The position numbers and the translations under genes were made by a program. From Luteibaculum sp964627445 (GTDB taxonomy: Bacteria > Bacteroidota > Bacteroidia > Flavobacteriales_D > Luteibaculaceae), in contig CAZVJF010000011.1 of NCBI GenBank assembly GCA_964627445.1, forward strand, positions 1 through 64,000: a stretch of DNA of 64,000 nucleotides, in the 5' to 3' direction. Below, piece after piece: positions 53,464 to 62,505 of this stretch. Numbering within the stretch: the first letter of the stretch is position 1; every line of letters starts with the position of its first letter. Below the pieces are notes generated by a model, which worked only from the letters and a program-made list of their open reading frames with translations, was not told where the DNA came from and did not search any database.

Positions 53464-54309
53464 ATGTACTACAACGCACTGCAGGAGCTGCTGCCCATTG
53501 CCATTAAAGAAGATATAGCTACGGGCGATGTTACAGCGCTGGCTTGCATTCCCAAGGATAAAACAGGTAAAGCCCAGCTTATTCAAAAGCAACCCGGGGT
53601 AATTGCCGGACTGCATTACATTGCTCCTATTTTTGAGGCTTTTGACCCCAACATTCAGGTTTCGCTGTTTGCCCAAAACGGAGATTACCATGCCGAAAAA
53701 AAAGTGCTCGCAGAAATTAGTGGTAACAGCCAAGCCTTGCTTAGTGGAGAACGGCTGATGCTGAATTTGCTGCAGCGCATGAGCGGTATTGCCACCAAAA
53801 CGCGCAAGCTGAGCCTGTTGATCGCTGACTACAAAACGCGCCTGCTAGACACTAGAAAAACAGCACCCGGCCTCCGTGTTTTTGATAAAGAAGCCGTGGC
53901 CATAGGCGGTGGTGTTAATCACCGTATGGGACTGTACGACATGGTGATGATCAAAGACAACCACATTGACCATGCGGGTGGTATAGCTAAAGCCATTACG
54001 AACTGCGAAAACTACCTCCAACAACACCAGCTCGATATAGAGATTGAAGTAGAAGCGCGCAGTATGGAGGAAGTGAAAGAAATCATGCAGTTTCCTTCGG
54101 TAAGCCGTATTTTATTGGATAATTTCACCCCAAAAGCTACTGAAGAGGCCGTGGCTTTAATAGCAGGAAAAAAAATAACCGAGTCCTCGGGCGGTATTAC
54201 AGAAACTACCTTGGTAGACTACGCTAAAGCTGGGGTAGATTTCATTTCTGTTGGTGCATTAACACACTCCGTACGTGCCCTGGATTTGAGTCTTAAAGAA
54301 GTCTCATGA
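53464..54309 (+). CDS. nadC: Nicotinate-nucleotide pyrophosphorylase (QPRTase)
   Basis: This 281-residue enzyme transfers phosphoribose from PRPP to quinolinate with loss of CO2 in NAD synthesis. It shows KEDIATGDVTALA (about 16), GERLMLNLLQRMSGIAT (about 96), LDTRKTAPGLR (about 133), GGGVNHRMGLYDMVMIKDNH (about 151) and EVEARSMEEV (about 193). Length is standard. The stop overlaps the next gene by four bases. Confidence 0.96.
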   Translation: MYYNALQELLPIAIKEDIATGDVTALACIPKDKTGKAQLIQKQPGVIAGLHYIAPIFEAFDPNIQVSLFAQNGDYHAEKKVLAEISGNSQALLSGERLMLNLLQRMSGIATKTRKLSLLIADYKTRLLDTRKTAPGLRVFDKEAVAIGGGVNHRMGLYDMVMIKDNHIDHAGGIAKAITNCENYLQQHQLDIEIEVEARSMEEVKEIMQFPSVSRILLDNFTPKATEEAVALIAGKKITESSGGITETTLVDYAKAGVDFISVGALTHSVRALDLSLKEVS

Positions 54310-55268
54310 CTTTTGAAGAGCGCATAAAAAATTGGAGTTGGGTAAAAACTCTAATGGCTACGGCAGAAAAAATAAAGCTGCCTGGCTTTGAAGGATTGTC
54401 GCTTTACACACTCATCCGTTTTTTGATACTGGGGCTACAACAAGGAAAAATAAATACCCGTGCGGCTGCCATTTCCTTCCGGGTTATTTTGGCCATAGCG
54501 CCCACCTTTATCTTGCTTATATCGCTGATTCCTTATATCCCTATTGAGAATTTTCAAAGCAACATCATCTCCAGCATAGAGAGTGTCCTCCCACCTTCTA
54601 CCTTCGACTTGGTAGATGAGGTATTGGTAGACCTCATCCAAAGAAAACACGATACGCTGGTATCCATAACCTTTGTCATTGGGGTTTTTTATGCCTCCAA
54701 CAGTATCAAAGCACTGCTGGAAGGATTGAGCGGTGCCTTCTTCCTCGCAAAAAAGCAAAACCCCATAAAACAACGCCTAATATCTATTGGCCTTATTGTG
54801 TTGCTTCCTATTTTCCTCGGTGGAGCTTTTGTTTTGCAGGCAAGCAGCTCCTTTGTTATTGATTGGTTGTTATCCCACAATTTATTGGGCGAAGGACTAG
54901 AATACCTGTTGGTGCTCGTAGCCAAGTGGTTCTTGGTTTGGTTCTTAATTAATACCGCCATTTCTGTATTGTACAACATCGCCAACGCAGCTAAAAAGAA
55001 GTGGCGTTTTGTTACGGCAGGATCCATGTTTGCTGCGGTACTTATCATCGTAGTTTCGCAAGGTTTTGCCTTTTACGTAAACAACTTTGGGCAGTTCAAT
55101 AAAATTTACGGTTCTTTAGGTACGGTGGTTATCTTACTCATTTGGATACAGCTTATTGTGTTCTTACTGTTGTTAGGTTTTGAATTAAACACCAGTTTAT
55201 CTAAAGCGCGGAAACAGATGCGCTTGGATGAAAACCAAGACGAAATAATACCCGAACCCGAAGTATGA
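54306..55268 (+). CDS. YihY/BrkB family membrane protein
   Basis: This 320-residue inner-membrane protein has about six helices and the family patterns AAAISFRVILAIAPTFILLI (about 49), FYASNSIKALLEGLSGAFF (about 128), and GSLGTVVILLIWIQLIVFLL (about 268). Former names include virulence factor BrkB and ribonuclease BN (a misassignment), so the function is unsettled. Four-base overlaps tie it to nadC and DUF2147. Confidence 0.93.
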   Translation: MTFEERIKNWSWVKTLMATAEKIKLPGFEGLSLYTLIRFLILGLQQGKINTRAAAISFRVILAIAPTFILLISLIPYIPIENFQSNIISSIESVLPPSTFDLVDEVLVDLIQRKHDTLVSITFVIGVFYASNSIKALLEGLSGAFFLAKKQNPIKQRLISIGLIVLLPIFLGGAFVLQASSSFVIDWLLSHNLLGEGLEYLLVLVAKWFLVWFLINTAISVLYNIANAAKKKWRFVTAGSMFAAVLIIVVSQGFAFYVNNFGQFNKIYGSLGTVVILLIWIQLIVFLLLLGFELNTSLSKARKQMRLDENQDEIIPEPEV

Positions 55269-55699
55269 AGTTCTTTTTTTCCCTCCTATTGCTTTATCTC
55301 ACATGTTCCACTGTCAGTGCACAAGATATCTTTGGGCGATGGAAAACCATTGATGACGAAACAGAAAAGGTGAAAGCCATTGTGAACATTTACGAAAAAG
55401 ACCACAAGGCCTACGGTAGCATTGAAGAAATATTTAGAGGCCCCACTGAAAACCCAGACCCCTATTGTACGCCTTGCAAAGACGACCGCAAAGACCAGCG
55501 CGTTATCGGTATGGAAATTATCCGCGGCCTAGAGCAAGACGAAAATGAATGGGAGGATGGCACCATCTTAGACCCCGAAAACGGTAAAGTCTACGATTGC
55601 AAATTATGGGTGGATGAAGAAGACGCTAACCTGTTGAACGTCCGTGGCTACATAGCCATTTTTTACCGCACGCAAACCTGGGTTCGGGTGGAGGATTGA
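55265..55699 (+). CDS. DUF2147 family secreted protein
   Basis: This 144-residue protein has a signal peptide (FFFSLLLLYLTCSTVSAQ). The mature domain has DIFGRWKTIDDETEKVKAIV (about 21), CTPCKDDRKDQRVIGMEIIR near 69, ILDPENGKVYDCKLWVDEE and a final GYIAIFYRTQTWVR, the standard DUF2147 order of lipocalin-like strands. Function is unknown. It is the last gene of the nadC group and meets the flippase gene tail to tail with a two-base gap. Confidence 0.92.
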   Translation: MKFFFSLLLLYLTCSTVSAQDIFGRWKTIDDETEKVKAIVNIYEKDHKAYGSIEEIFRGPTENPDPYCTPCKDDRKDQRVIGMEIIRGLEQDENEWEDGTILDPENGKVYDCKLWVDEEDANLLNVRGYIAIFYRTQTWVRVED

Positions 55700-55701
55700 G
55701 G

Positions 55702-57171
55702 TTAAAGCGAAAACAATTCCAAAACTCCCTTTCTATCTCTTACGACTCCTGTTACTTTGAGGCCAATTAAAAATGAGAGAACGGTAATTATGGCGATTAA
55801 TGTCTCCATATAAAATGACAACACCCACAGTTGCCCGTAAAAATATACCAAGACAGAAAAACAAAAAACGGCCAAAATCCTTCCATGTAAAGCCACGAAA
55901 GGACTCAAACCAAAGTGTTTTTTAACGAAGAAAAAGCGCATTATGTTATTGAGTAAAAGAGCCAAGAATGTACCTAGAGCGCAGCCTTCAATACCTAAGG
56001 TGTAAATAAATACATAATTAAATACTGCGAGACTTATCAGTAGAAAGAGGTTAAAGTAAAAGTTAACTCGATATCGAGTGCTTGTTGCTATGATTTGAGT
56101 GTTTACACCAAAAACCATATTACTTAGGTGTGCCAATCCTATAAAATAAGCCACCCAGATGTACGGTGCATAGATCTGACCAGTGGGCATTAATTGCAAC
56201 AATATAGGAGCAGCACTTAACAAGACTAAGAAAAAAAGTCCTCCCACCAGTGCCATGGATAAAGAGCTTTTTTGATAAATCGCGAGGATTTTGGCAGTTT
56301 TATTTTCCTTCCAGGCTTCCCCAACCACGGGTGCGGCTATTTTTACAATTACGCGATTGGGTATAGAAACTAAAGTTCCGAAGAAAAATAAGACTGTATA
56401 TAAGCCATTTTCCAGTGTTCCCAAGATGTATATAATCATGATAAAATCGAGTTCACGTAGGAAATAGGAGCTGACCGAGGCCATATAACCAAAGTATGAT
56501 GTAGAGAAAACATCCCTGATTTTCGGAAACTTTATTCCTCCCTCTCTTTTGAACCCCTCCTTCAAAAGGTTGCTAACTACCGTCAGAAACAGCCAAATCG
56601 TGGGAAAACAGAGCGCCAGCGCATAACAATACAATAAGGTATTGAAGGGTATAATTTGAAAATAAAGAGAGCCCAGGGAGGCAATAATGAGAATGCGCTG
56701 TAAAACATCCTGCGACAAAATTCCTGCAATCGTATTCTTGTGTTGTATTAAAAAATGATCTAAATGGCTAAAAAGCAACTTGGCGACTGCAACTATTACT
56801 AGCATTTCCGTGTAGGGCAATAATACGGCCGCCTTACCCGAAAATATCACCTGCTGTAAACCAAAAGTTAATCCTATAATCAACAGGACACCCAACACTG
56901 CGTATAGAAACGATATGAGATAAAACCCTTTTCTATTGGCAGGAGAGGTCTTAATTTGAGGATACATTCTTACGACAGCTCCATCGAAACCAAAAAAAGC
57001 AGTGATACCACCAATGGTAGCAAAGGAGGTAAAAGCTTTAAGCAAGCCAATTTCTGAAGGTGTTAAGATGTAGGGTTGTAAAACACCTGCGTTAAGAAAA
57101 CCCAATAGGACACCAATTATTACCAAGAGGGTACCCGAAAAAATTTGCTTACGTATTTCGGTCTGAATCAT
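55702..57171 (-). CDS. Wzx-type polysaccharide flippase (MOP superfamily)
   Basis: This 489-residue polytopic protein has about fourteen helices (IFSGTLLVIIGVLLGFLNAG at the N-terminus), and the overall layout matches lipid-linked oligosaccharide flippases. It likely moves undecaprenyl-linked repeat units across the inner membrane for the neighbouring polysaccharide. A 60-base sample at 56041-56100 has 20 G+C, against 34 of 60 at 46021-46080, in keeping with acquired capsule DNA. Start overlaps the stop of the glycosyltransferase gene by four bases. Confidence 0.88.
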   Translation of the reverse strand: MIQTEIRKQIFSGTLLVIIGVLLGFLNAGVLQPYILTPSEIGLLKAFTSFATIGGITAFFGFDGAVVRMYPQIKTSPANRKGFYLISFLYAVLGVLLIIGLTFGLQQVIFSGKAAVLLPYTEMLVIVAVAKLLFSHLDHFLIQHKNTIAGILSQDVLQRILIIASLGSLYFQIIPFNTLLYCYALALCFPTIWLFLTVVSNLLKEGFKREGGIKFPKIRDVFSTSYFGYMASVSSYFLRELDFIMIIYILGTLENGLYTVLFFFGTLVSIPNRVIVKIAAPVVGEAWKENKTAKILAIYQKSSLSMALVGGLFFLVLLSAAPILLQLMPTGQIYAPYIWVAYFIGLAHLSNMVFGVNTQIIATSTRYRVNFYFNLFLLISLAVFNYVFIYTLGIEGCALGTFLALLLNNIMRFFFVKKHFGLSPFVALHGRILAVFCFSVLVYFYGQLWVLSFYMETLIAIITVLSFLIGLKVTGVVRDRKGVLELFSL

Positions 57172-58352
57172 TGGTAGAGCGACAGTAAGGCTTGGTTTTC
57201 TTTTAGGCCACTACAGTTTTGCATTAAATATGCTCTGCCTTTTTCACCAAATTCTTTTAGCTCACCTGGGGCCATCGCAGTTAACCGCTCCAGTTGCATT
57301 AGTAATGACTTTTGATCCGTATACACCAAACCGTTTTCGGCCCTTCTAATGAGCGCTTCCTGAGGTTTGCAATTAGATGCTAATATGAACTTGGCGAAGT
57401 ACATATACTGGTAAATTTTATTTGCAACACCAGAGTTATGCTGATCATTGGGAATAAAAGGAGCCAGACTGATGTCTGCATTTGCAATGTATGAGGGAAG
57501 TTGGGAAAGTTTTATCCAAGGGATATACGTTACATTACAATGGAGTTCATGGCTCTTTGTTAGCTGGTAGAACGCGGATTCATCTGCTTTATCCACAGGG
57601 CCAATAAGAACCACATGAAAAGCTGATGCCAATTCACCCAAATCTATTAGTGCATGCAATAAATTAAAAATACCCCGCCTTTTGGCAATAGCACCAAAAT
57701 AAAACAAAACCCTGCGGTTGGTTTCGTACTCTATGGGCTGTACCTCCTGTAAGTCAAACCACTGGGTGTCAATGTAGTTTGGCATCGTTAACCAGGTCTT
57801 CCCCTTTAACTCTGGATATCGTTGCTGCAACTCCCTCGCATAGGTATCACTTAAGGTAATCACCACATCTGCAAAATTCAGATATCTACTCTCTTTGTGA
57901 AACCAACGCTGAGGGTTTACGAATACTTTTCTGATACCGTGATTTGCCCACGAGTACGACTGTATGGCGACTGGATAGTTCTCATGTAAATCCAGAAAAA
58001 GTTTGGGTTTTCCCTGCCACCTTTGTTTTTCCTTATATCCGATTTTAGCCATATACAAGTCATGTACATGAATGTTTTTCGGACACTGAGTGATCGTGAT
58101 TTTTAATAAAAATACCCATAGACGTTCATACCAGTCCAGACGGTTCATGAGCAAATACAGAAGGTTTTTCACCATGCGAGGTATGTAAAATGCCGTCACA
58201 GTCGCGCCATTCCATTGGGTAACCTTAGCCTCACTTCGTTTAAATCGCAGGCAAAAAACATGCACGGCTAGCGATTGGCTCGCTAAAAACCTAACCTGCT
58301 TACAAACACGAACATCTGAAAAGAAGGTATTATCTACTACGACAACATTCAA
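57168..58352 (-). CDS. Glycosyltransferase, GT4-like
   Basis: This 394-residue GT-B fold enzyme shows an N-terminal domain with DNTFFSDVRVCKQVRFLASQ (about 7), a central NIHVHDLYMAKIGYKEKQ segment (about 97), and the donor-binding domain with VLFYFGAIAKRRGIFNLL (about 222), VLIGPVDKADES and YMYFAKFILASNCKPQEALI near 318. Sugar donor and acceptor cannot be read. Overlaps asnB-like and flippase genes by four bases each, so it belongs to their transcript. Confidence 0.88.
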   Translation of the reverse strand: MNVVVVDNTFFSDVRVCKQVRFLASQSLAVHVFCLRFKRSEAKVTQWNGATVTAFYIPRMVKNLLYLLMNRLDWYERLWVFLLKITITQCPKNIHVHDLYMAKIGYKEKQRWQGKPKLFLDLHENYPVAIQSYSWANHGIRKVFVNPQRWFHKESRYLNFADVVITLSDTYARELQQRYPELKGKTWLTMPNYIDTQWFDLQEVQPIEYETNRRVLFYFGAIAKRRGIFNLLHALIDLGELASAFHVVLIGPVDKADESAFYQLTKSHELHCNVTYIPWIKLSQLPSYIANADISLAPFIPNDQHNSGVANKIYQYMYFAKFILASNCKPQEALIRRAENGLVYTDQKSLLMQLERLTAMAPGELKEFGEKGRAYLMQNCSGLKENQALLSLYQ

Positions 58353-60184
58353 GACTTGAAAGATTCTAAGTTCTTATAAAGGAAATAGCACTGGATAGAA
58401 ACCCAGTCTGGAGCAGTTTCGCCATATTTTGGATCATAAACTCCACGATTCATTAAAAATTGTTTCGAATCGCCAGCCAATGCCTTCAATTTTTTATGTG
58501 ATAACCACCTATTCTGCGGAGGTTCATATCCAATCTTATCCTTACGCCATACGATTGCTTTAGGCAAATAGGCTTCCATTGCTTTTCTTAAAATGAATTT
58601 TGTCCAGGCATTATTAATCTGTCGATCCATAGGTAGAGCAAGCGAAAAATCTACCAATTCGTGACTTAAAAATGGAAGGCGAACCTCCCTGGAAAATGCC
58701 ATTGAATTGCGGTCGGAATACCGCAACAAATTATTTAATCCCGAGCCGGTTAAACGATACTTAAGTCGTTCCTTAAAGGCACCTCCTTTTTTAATATTTG
58801 GATTGGGCACGTGTTTATGTGCGTCAAAAAACTCTAGGTGCAAATGTTTCGGACGTATCCTTGAAAAGTATTGGTCTCGTACCTTTTCATACAGAACTGG
58901 ACTTAAGTTTATTACTTTATCATAAACAGGAAACTTAAACGGCACTCCAAATAACGCTTTATATGCCCTCAGTGCACCCTTATAAAGTTTGGTATCCGTT
59001 TTCCGTAATTCTCTGAAATAATCGGGATAAAAACTATGATAACCTGCCAAGTACTCATCAGCACCTTGGCCGTCAAGAAGCACGGTTACCCCAGTTTGGT
59101 TTGCCAACTCCATCACTTTCCACTGGGCAAATACGCTAGCTGATCCACAAACCTCTTCCTGATGAAACTGAAATTTCTCTATGTGACTGCTGAGGTCTTC
59201 TGCATCGGGAAAGGTTTCGTAACCGCTCACCTGCTTACCCTCTAATACCTGATGGATATACTTGCCTTCATCCTTTGAAAAATCTTTAAACCGAGCACTA
59301 AATGCATATTGGGCTTGCTTGCCTTGGAGCATGTCATGCACGGCACAAAGGATGGATGATGAGTCCAAACCACCAGATAAACTAGAGCCCACTTTTACAT
59401 CGGCTCTTAATCGTCTTTCTATTGATGTAAAGAACAGCTGGCGGAACTTTTCAATATCCTGCTCCAAGGTTTCGGCAAATGTAGTGTGCTGCTGAACAGC
59501 AGGCACGTAATATGTATTGGTTACCAGTTTCCCCTCTTTAAATATGCCATAGGTAGCAGGAGGAAACTCCTTAATGCCATGGTAATACGTACTATCTGGT
59601 GCGTTGGGCTGGCTTACCGATTTGAAAATTAAGTAAGCGGCAAGTCGACTCTCATTCACGCCATCGGAGTGGCCAAAATTAACGACTGCTTTGATTTCGG
59701 AACCAAAAATTAACCGTCCCTGCTGCAGTTGATAATACAATGGCTTCTCCCCAAACCGGTCACGAGCTAGAAAAAGCTCCTGCGCTTCGTTATCCCAGAT
59801 AGCAATGGCAAACATCCCATCCAAATGTTGTAACATAGCTGCACCATACTTTTCGTAGAGTGCTAAAATTACCTCGGTATCTGTTTGAGTTGTAAATGGC
59901 ACGCCCTCTGAGCTCAACGCAGAACGTAACTCTTTATAGTTATAGATCTCTCCATTAAAAACAATTTGAAATCGGCCCGAGGCACTTTCCATGGGTTGAT
60001 TCCCCTGCTCACTCAAATCTATAATGGATAAACGCCGATGTCCCAGATATACATGGCACCCACTTTCTTCCCAAACACCATAAGCATCGGGACCTCGATG
60101 GATCATTTTATCTAAGGCTCTACGAAAGGCCAAACGCGATTGATCATCTACCTGAATACCAACACTTCCAAGTATTCCGCACAT
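58349..60184 (-). CDS. AsnB-type glutamine amidotransferase (asparagine synthase-like)
   Basis: The protein has 611 residues. The N-terminus MCGILGSVG gives the catalytic cysteine of a class II glutaminase. RGPDAYG, GHRRLSIIDLS and FNGEIYNY follow. The synthetase half holds the ATP PP-loop SLSGGLDSSSILCA (about 268) and DGQGADEYLAGY (about 371). Most enzymes with this layout make asparagine, but members embedded in polysaccharide clusters often amidate uronic acids instead, which is the likelier job here by context. Overlaps the glycosyltransferase by four bases. Confidence 0.9.
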   Translation of the reverse strand: MCGILGSVGIQVDDQSRLAFRRALDKMIHRGPDAYGVWEESGCHVYLGHRRLSIIDLSEQGNQPMESASGRFQIVFNGEIYNYKELRSALSSEGVPFTTQTDTEVILALYEKYGAAMLQHLDGMFAIAIWDNEAQELFLARDRFGEKPLYYQLQQGRLIFGSEIKAVVNFGHSDGVNESRLAAYLIFKSVSQPNAPDSTYYHGIKEFPPATYGIFKEGKLVTNTYYVPAVQQHTTFAETLEQDIEKFRQLFFTSIERRLRADVKVGSSLSGGLDSSSILCAVHDMLQGKQAQYAFSARFKDFSKDEGKYIHQVLEGKQVSGYETFPDAEDLSSHIEKFQFHQEEVCGSASVFAQWKVMELANQTGVTVLLDGQGADEYLAGYHSFYPDYFRELRKTDTKLYKGALRAYKALFGVPFKFPVYDKVINLSPVLYEKVRDQYFSRIRPKHLHLEFFDAHKHVPNPNIKKGGAFKERLKYRLTGSGLNNLLRYSDRNSMAFSREVRLPFLSHELVDFSLALPMDRQINNAWTKFILRKAMEAYLPKAIVWRKDKIGYEPPQNRWLSHKKLKALAGDSKQFLMNRGVYDPKYGETAPDWVSIQCYFLYKNLESFKS

Positions 60185-60185
60185 A

Positions 60186-61082
60186 CTATAAAATCCAAGG
60201 TGTTTTTCGCTCTAAAAATGCTTCTAGTTCAGCCACTTGAGGCCTAAAATAGGCTTCTAATTGAGATTGAAGTGACTCTGAGACCGTCCTTTTCATTTTA
60301 CCACTGTTATGAATTTTGGCTACAGGAAATTTATCGAGGGGTAGCTCAATTTCTAGATACCTCAGCAAGCTTTGAAAGGACTCCTCGAAATCACTCTGAT
60401 AATCCTCTATAAATATAATGTATGGACTATAACCATGGGACTTAAGTAATTGAATATAAGGCAAGTAAATACTTCTGGAAATTGGGGTCCCATAAGAAGA
60501 ATACCAGGACGACTGCTGAAACAGCGATACTGTATCCCGAGTTTCGTAGTATCTCTGTGCTCGTTCTATCTCCTCCTTAAAGAATGTTTCAACATCTGTA
60601 TCCTCCGGAAGAAGGTTAATTTGCTTGTCGTAAAAGAAATGAGAAATCGCTCTTTTAACGGGTGATCGAAGCACCAAAATTACTTTTTGGGGTGCTGGAA
60701 AGTACTTGATAAAATTTCGAAATCCTTCTGGAACAAATAACGTTTGGTGGGAAGCGTTGAGAAGTTGCTTGCCAGGTTTTTTAGGGAAGTAATACAAAAA
60801 CTGAGATAGCTTGGCATTGTGCTCTGCCAATACATCTATCTCCTTTCGCATAGGCCCTGCTATATGATCCAGGGCCGCTAAATGATTAAATACCGATGTA
60901 GTACCACATTTTTGAAAACCCATGAGAAAGATCTCTGGTGCCTGCCTGTTTGCAACTATTAAATTCGAAATACCAGGTAAACCCTGCAAGACCCGCTTCG
61001 CATTAAGTAAAGTACTAGAATATGAGATATAATCTTTCACGCTATGAAGCACGTTTCGGTTGGCTGTACTGCCTTTGAACAA
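60186..61082 (-). CDS. PAPS-dependent sulfotransferase
   Basis: The protein has 298 residues. A 5'-phosphosulfate-binding loop is seen in IFLMGFQKCGTTSVFNHL (about 51), with the 3'-phosphate site in KVILVLRSPVKRAISHFFYD (about 132), matching heparan-sulfate-type sulfotransferases. C-terminal pieces such as YSPYIIFIEDYQSDFEES (about 221) fit the same family. It would sulfate a carbohydrate or lipid using PAPS, so it depends on cysC/D/N. AT-rich like its neighbours. Its start faces the deacetylase-like gene over 97 bases, and it begins the asnB-GT-flippase run. Confidence 0.9.
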   Translation of the reverse strand: MFKGSTANRNVLHSVKDYISYSSTLLNAKRVLQGLPGISNLIVANRQAPEIFLMGFQKCGTTSVFNHLAALDHIAGPMRKEIDVLAEHNAKLSQFLYYFPKKPGKQLLNASHQTLFVPEGFRNFIKYFPAPQKVILVLRSPVKRAISHFFYDKQINLLPEDTDVETFFKEEIERAQRYYETRDTVSLFQQSSWYSSYGTPISRSIYLPYIQLLKSHGYSPYIIFIEDYQSDFEESFQSLLRYLEIELPLDKFPVAKIHNSGKMKRTVSESLQSQLEAYFRPQVAELEAFLERKTPWIL

Positions 61083-61101
61083 AAAATGAACGCAATATAA
61101 C

Positions 61102-61109
61102 CAAACTTA
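61102..61109 (-). promoter_or_regulatory. Putative -7 box for the sulfotransferase operon
   Basis: On the minus strand TAAGTTTG, an exact TAnnTTTG, about 20 bases before the sulfotransferase ATG. Candidate TTG elements stand 14 or 28 bases away, neither optimal. Confidence 0.35.
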
Positions 61110-61179
61110 AACCGCATACCTCTCAACTTTGATACAGCAAAGGTGTTAACTTGGCCGTCTCCACGTAGCCATACCATCC

Positions 61180-62505
61180 ATGCTTCAAGTATTTCTACCT
61201 GATTCTTGTATCCCAGAACTGCGCTATTGCATAGAGTGCCTTTTGTTTGATTTTTTACCTCTGAGAAATCAGCTCGTGCAACATGTATCTTCGGATGATC
61301 AGGTATGCTTTAGCGGATCCGCTGGTACGCTATACCTAGAAAGCGATTTTTTTACGGCTTTTGAAAACGATGGAATGCTGAGCGAGCGATTCATTCCAAC
61401 TGTGATTAAACGAAATACCATTGGTTTGCTTGAACGTAAGTTTCCAGTGGTATCCTTGTACGGTGAAGATCGCTTAACTTCAGAGGGTAACGATTTCACC
61501 CTACATGCCGACATCCTCGGTAGCACCTTCTTTATGCTTACCCGCTGGGAAGAAACGGTAAGCACAGAAAAAGACCAGCACGGCCGATTTCCCGATAGAG
61601 CATCATTAGCGGTAAAGCATAATTTTTACCAACGTCCCATCGTAAACGAATATGTAGAATTGCTTTGGGCGCTACTGAAAAAAATTCATCCAGAACTACA
61701 ACGAAAACCAAGATCCTACCAAGCCACGCTAACTTGCGATGTAGACGAACTCCAACGTTGGAAGGGATTAAAAGATGTTGCTTTTTGGAGCTGGTATAAC
61801 GGAAAACAAGGGCAGTGGAACGCATTAAAAAAGGATTGGGGATCTATCCTAAAAAAACTTCAGGGATTACCAGACCCTTACTTCAATTTAGAGTGGATGG
61901 TAGAACAGGCCAACAAGCAAGGAATTTCCACCCACTTCTATCTTAAAGCACTGAGATCTCATCCTAAATACGATCAAAACAAGTACGACCTCAACACATA
62001 TCGCAGTCTGTGGAGCAAGCTTCAAAAACTTGAGGCAGGTGTAGGCATGCACCCCTCCTACAACAGCCATGAAGATAAGGTGCTCATGGAAAAGGAACTA
62101 AGAAGTTTTACAGACGCAAAGCTAGGTCCTACCAAAGTTCGACAACACTTTTTGCGCTTCCAAAACCCCAAAACATGGCAAATACAAAATCAACTCGGAT
62201 TTACCGAAGACAGCACCATGGGCTTTAGTGATCGTGCTGGTTTTCGTTGTGGCGTGTGCTACCCTTTTCCGGTCTTTGATATTGAAAACAGAAAAAAGCT
62301 GGATCTGTATGAAAACCCATTGCTCTTGATGGAAACCCCTTATCTAAGCCAAAACAAGCACCAAGAGCTTCTAGAAGATGCAGAAACCATAGCGAAAGCC
62401 GTAAAAAAATATGGCGGAAACAATGTGGTATTGTGGCACAACAGCAACCTGCACTACCGTGAGCACAAGAAGCTTTTTAGTGATTTCTTGAAAATAATTG
62501 CCTAG
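61180..62505 (+). CDS. Polysaccharide deacetylase-like protein
   Basis: The protein has 441 residues. The first 170 residues (CIECLLFDFLPLRNQLVQH, STFFMLTRWEE) form a domain commonly preceding NodB-like deacetylases in polysaccharide clusters. The second part resembles the deacetylase barrel, with the metal aspartates in TCDVDELQRW (about 184), GISTHFYLK (about 246), GMHPSYNSHEDK (about 288) and VLWHNSNLHY near the end. The typical HxxxxH pair is only partly visible, so activity is uncertain. It is on the plus strand, convergent with the next glycosyltransferase gene. Confidence 0.78.
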   Translation: MLQVFLPDSCIPELRYCIECLLFDFLPLRNQLVQHVSSDDQVCFSGSAGTLYLESDFFTAFENDGMLSERFIPTVIKRNTIGLLERKFPVVSLYGEDRLTSEGNDFTLHADILGSTFFMLTRWEETVSTEKDQHGRFPDRASLAVKHNFYQRPIVNEYVELLWALLKKIHPELQRKPRSYQATLTCDVDELQRWKGLKDVAFWSWYNGKQGQWNALKKDWGSILKKLQGLPDPYFNLEWMVEQANKQGISTHFYLKALRSHPKYDQNKYDLNTYRSLWSKLQKLEAGVGMHPSYNSHEDKVLMEKELRSFTDAKLGPTKVRQHFLRFQNPKTWQIQNQLGFTEDSTMGFSDRAGFRCGVCYPFPVFDIENRKKLDLYENPLLLMETPYLSQNKHQELLEDAETIAKAVKKYGGNNVVLWHNSNLHYREHKKLFSDFLKIIA

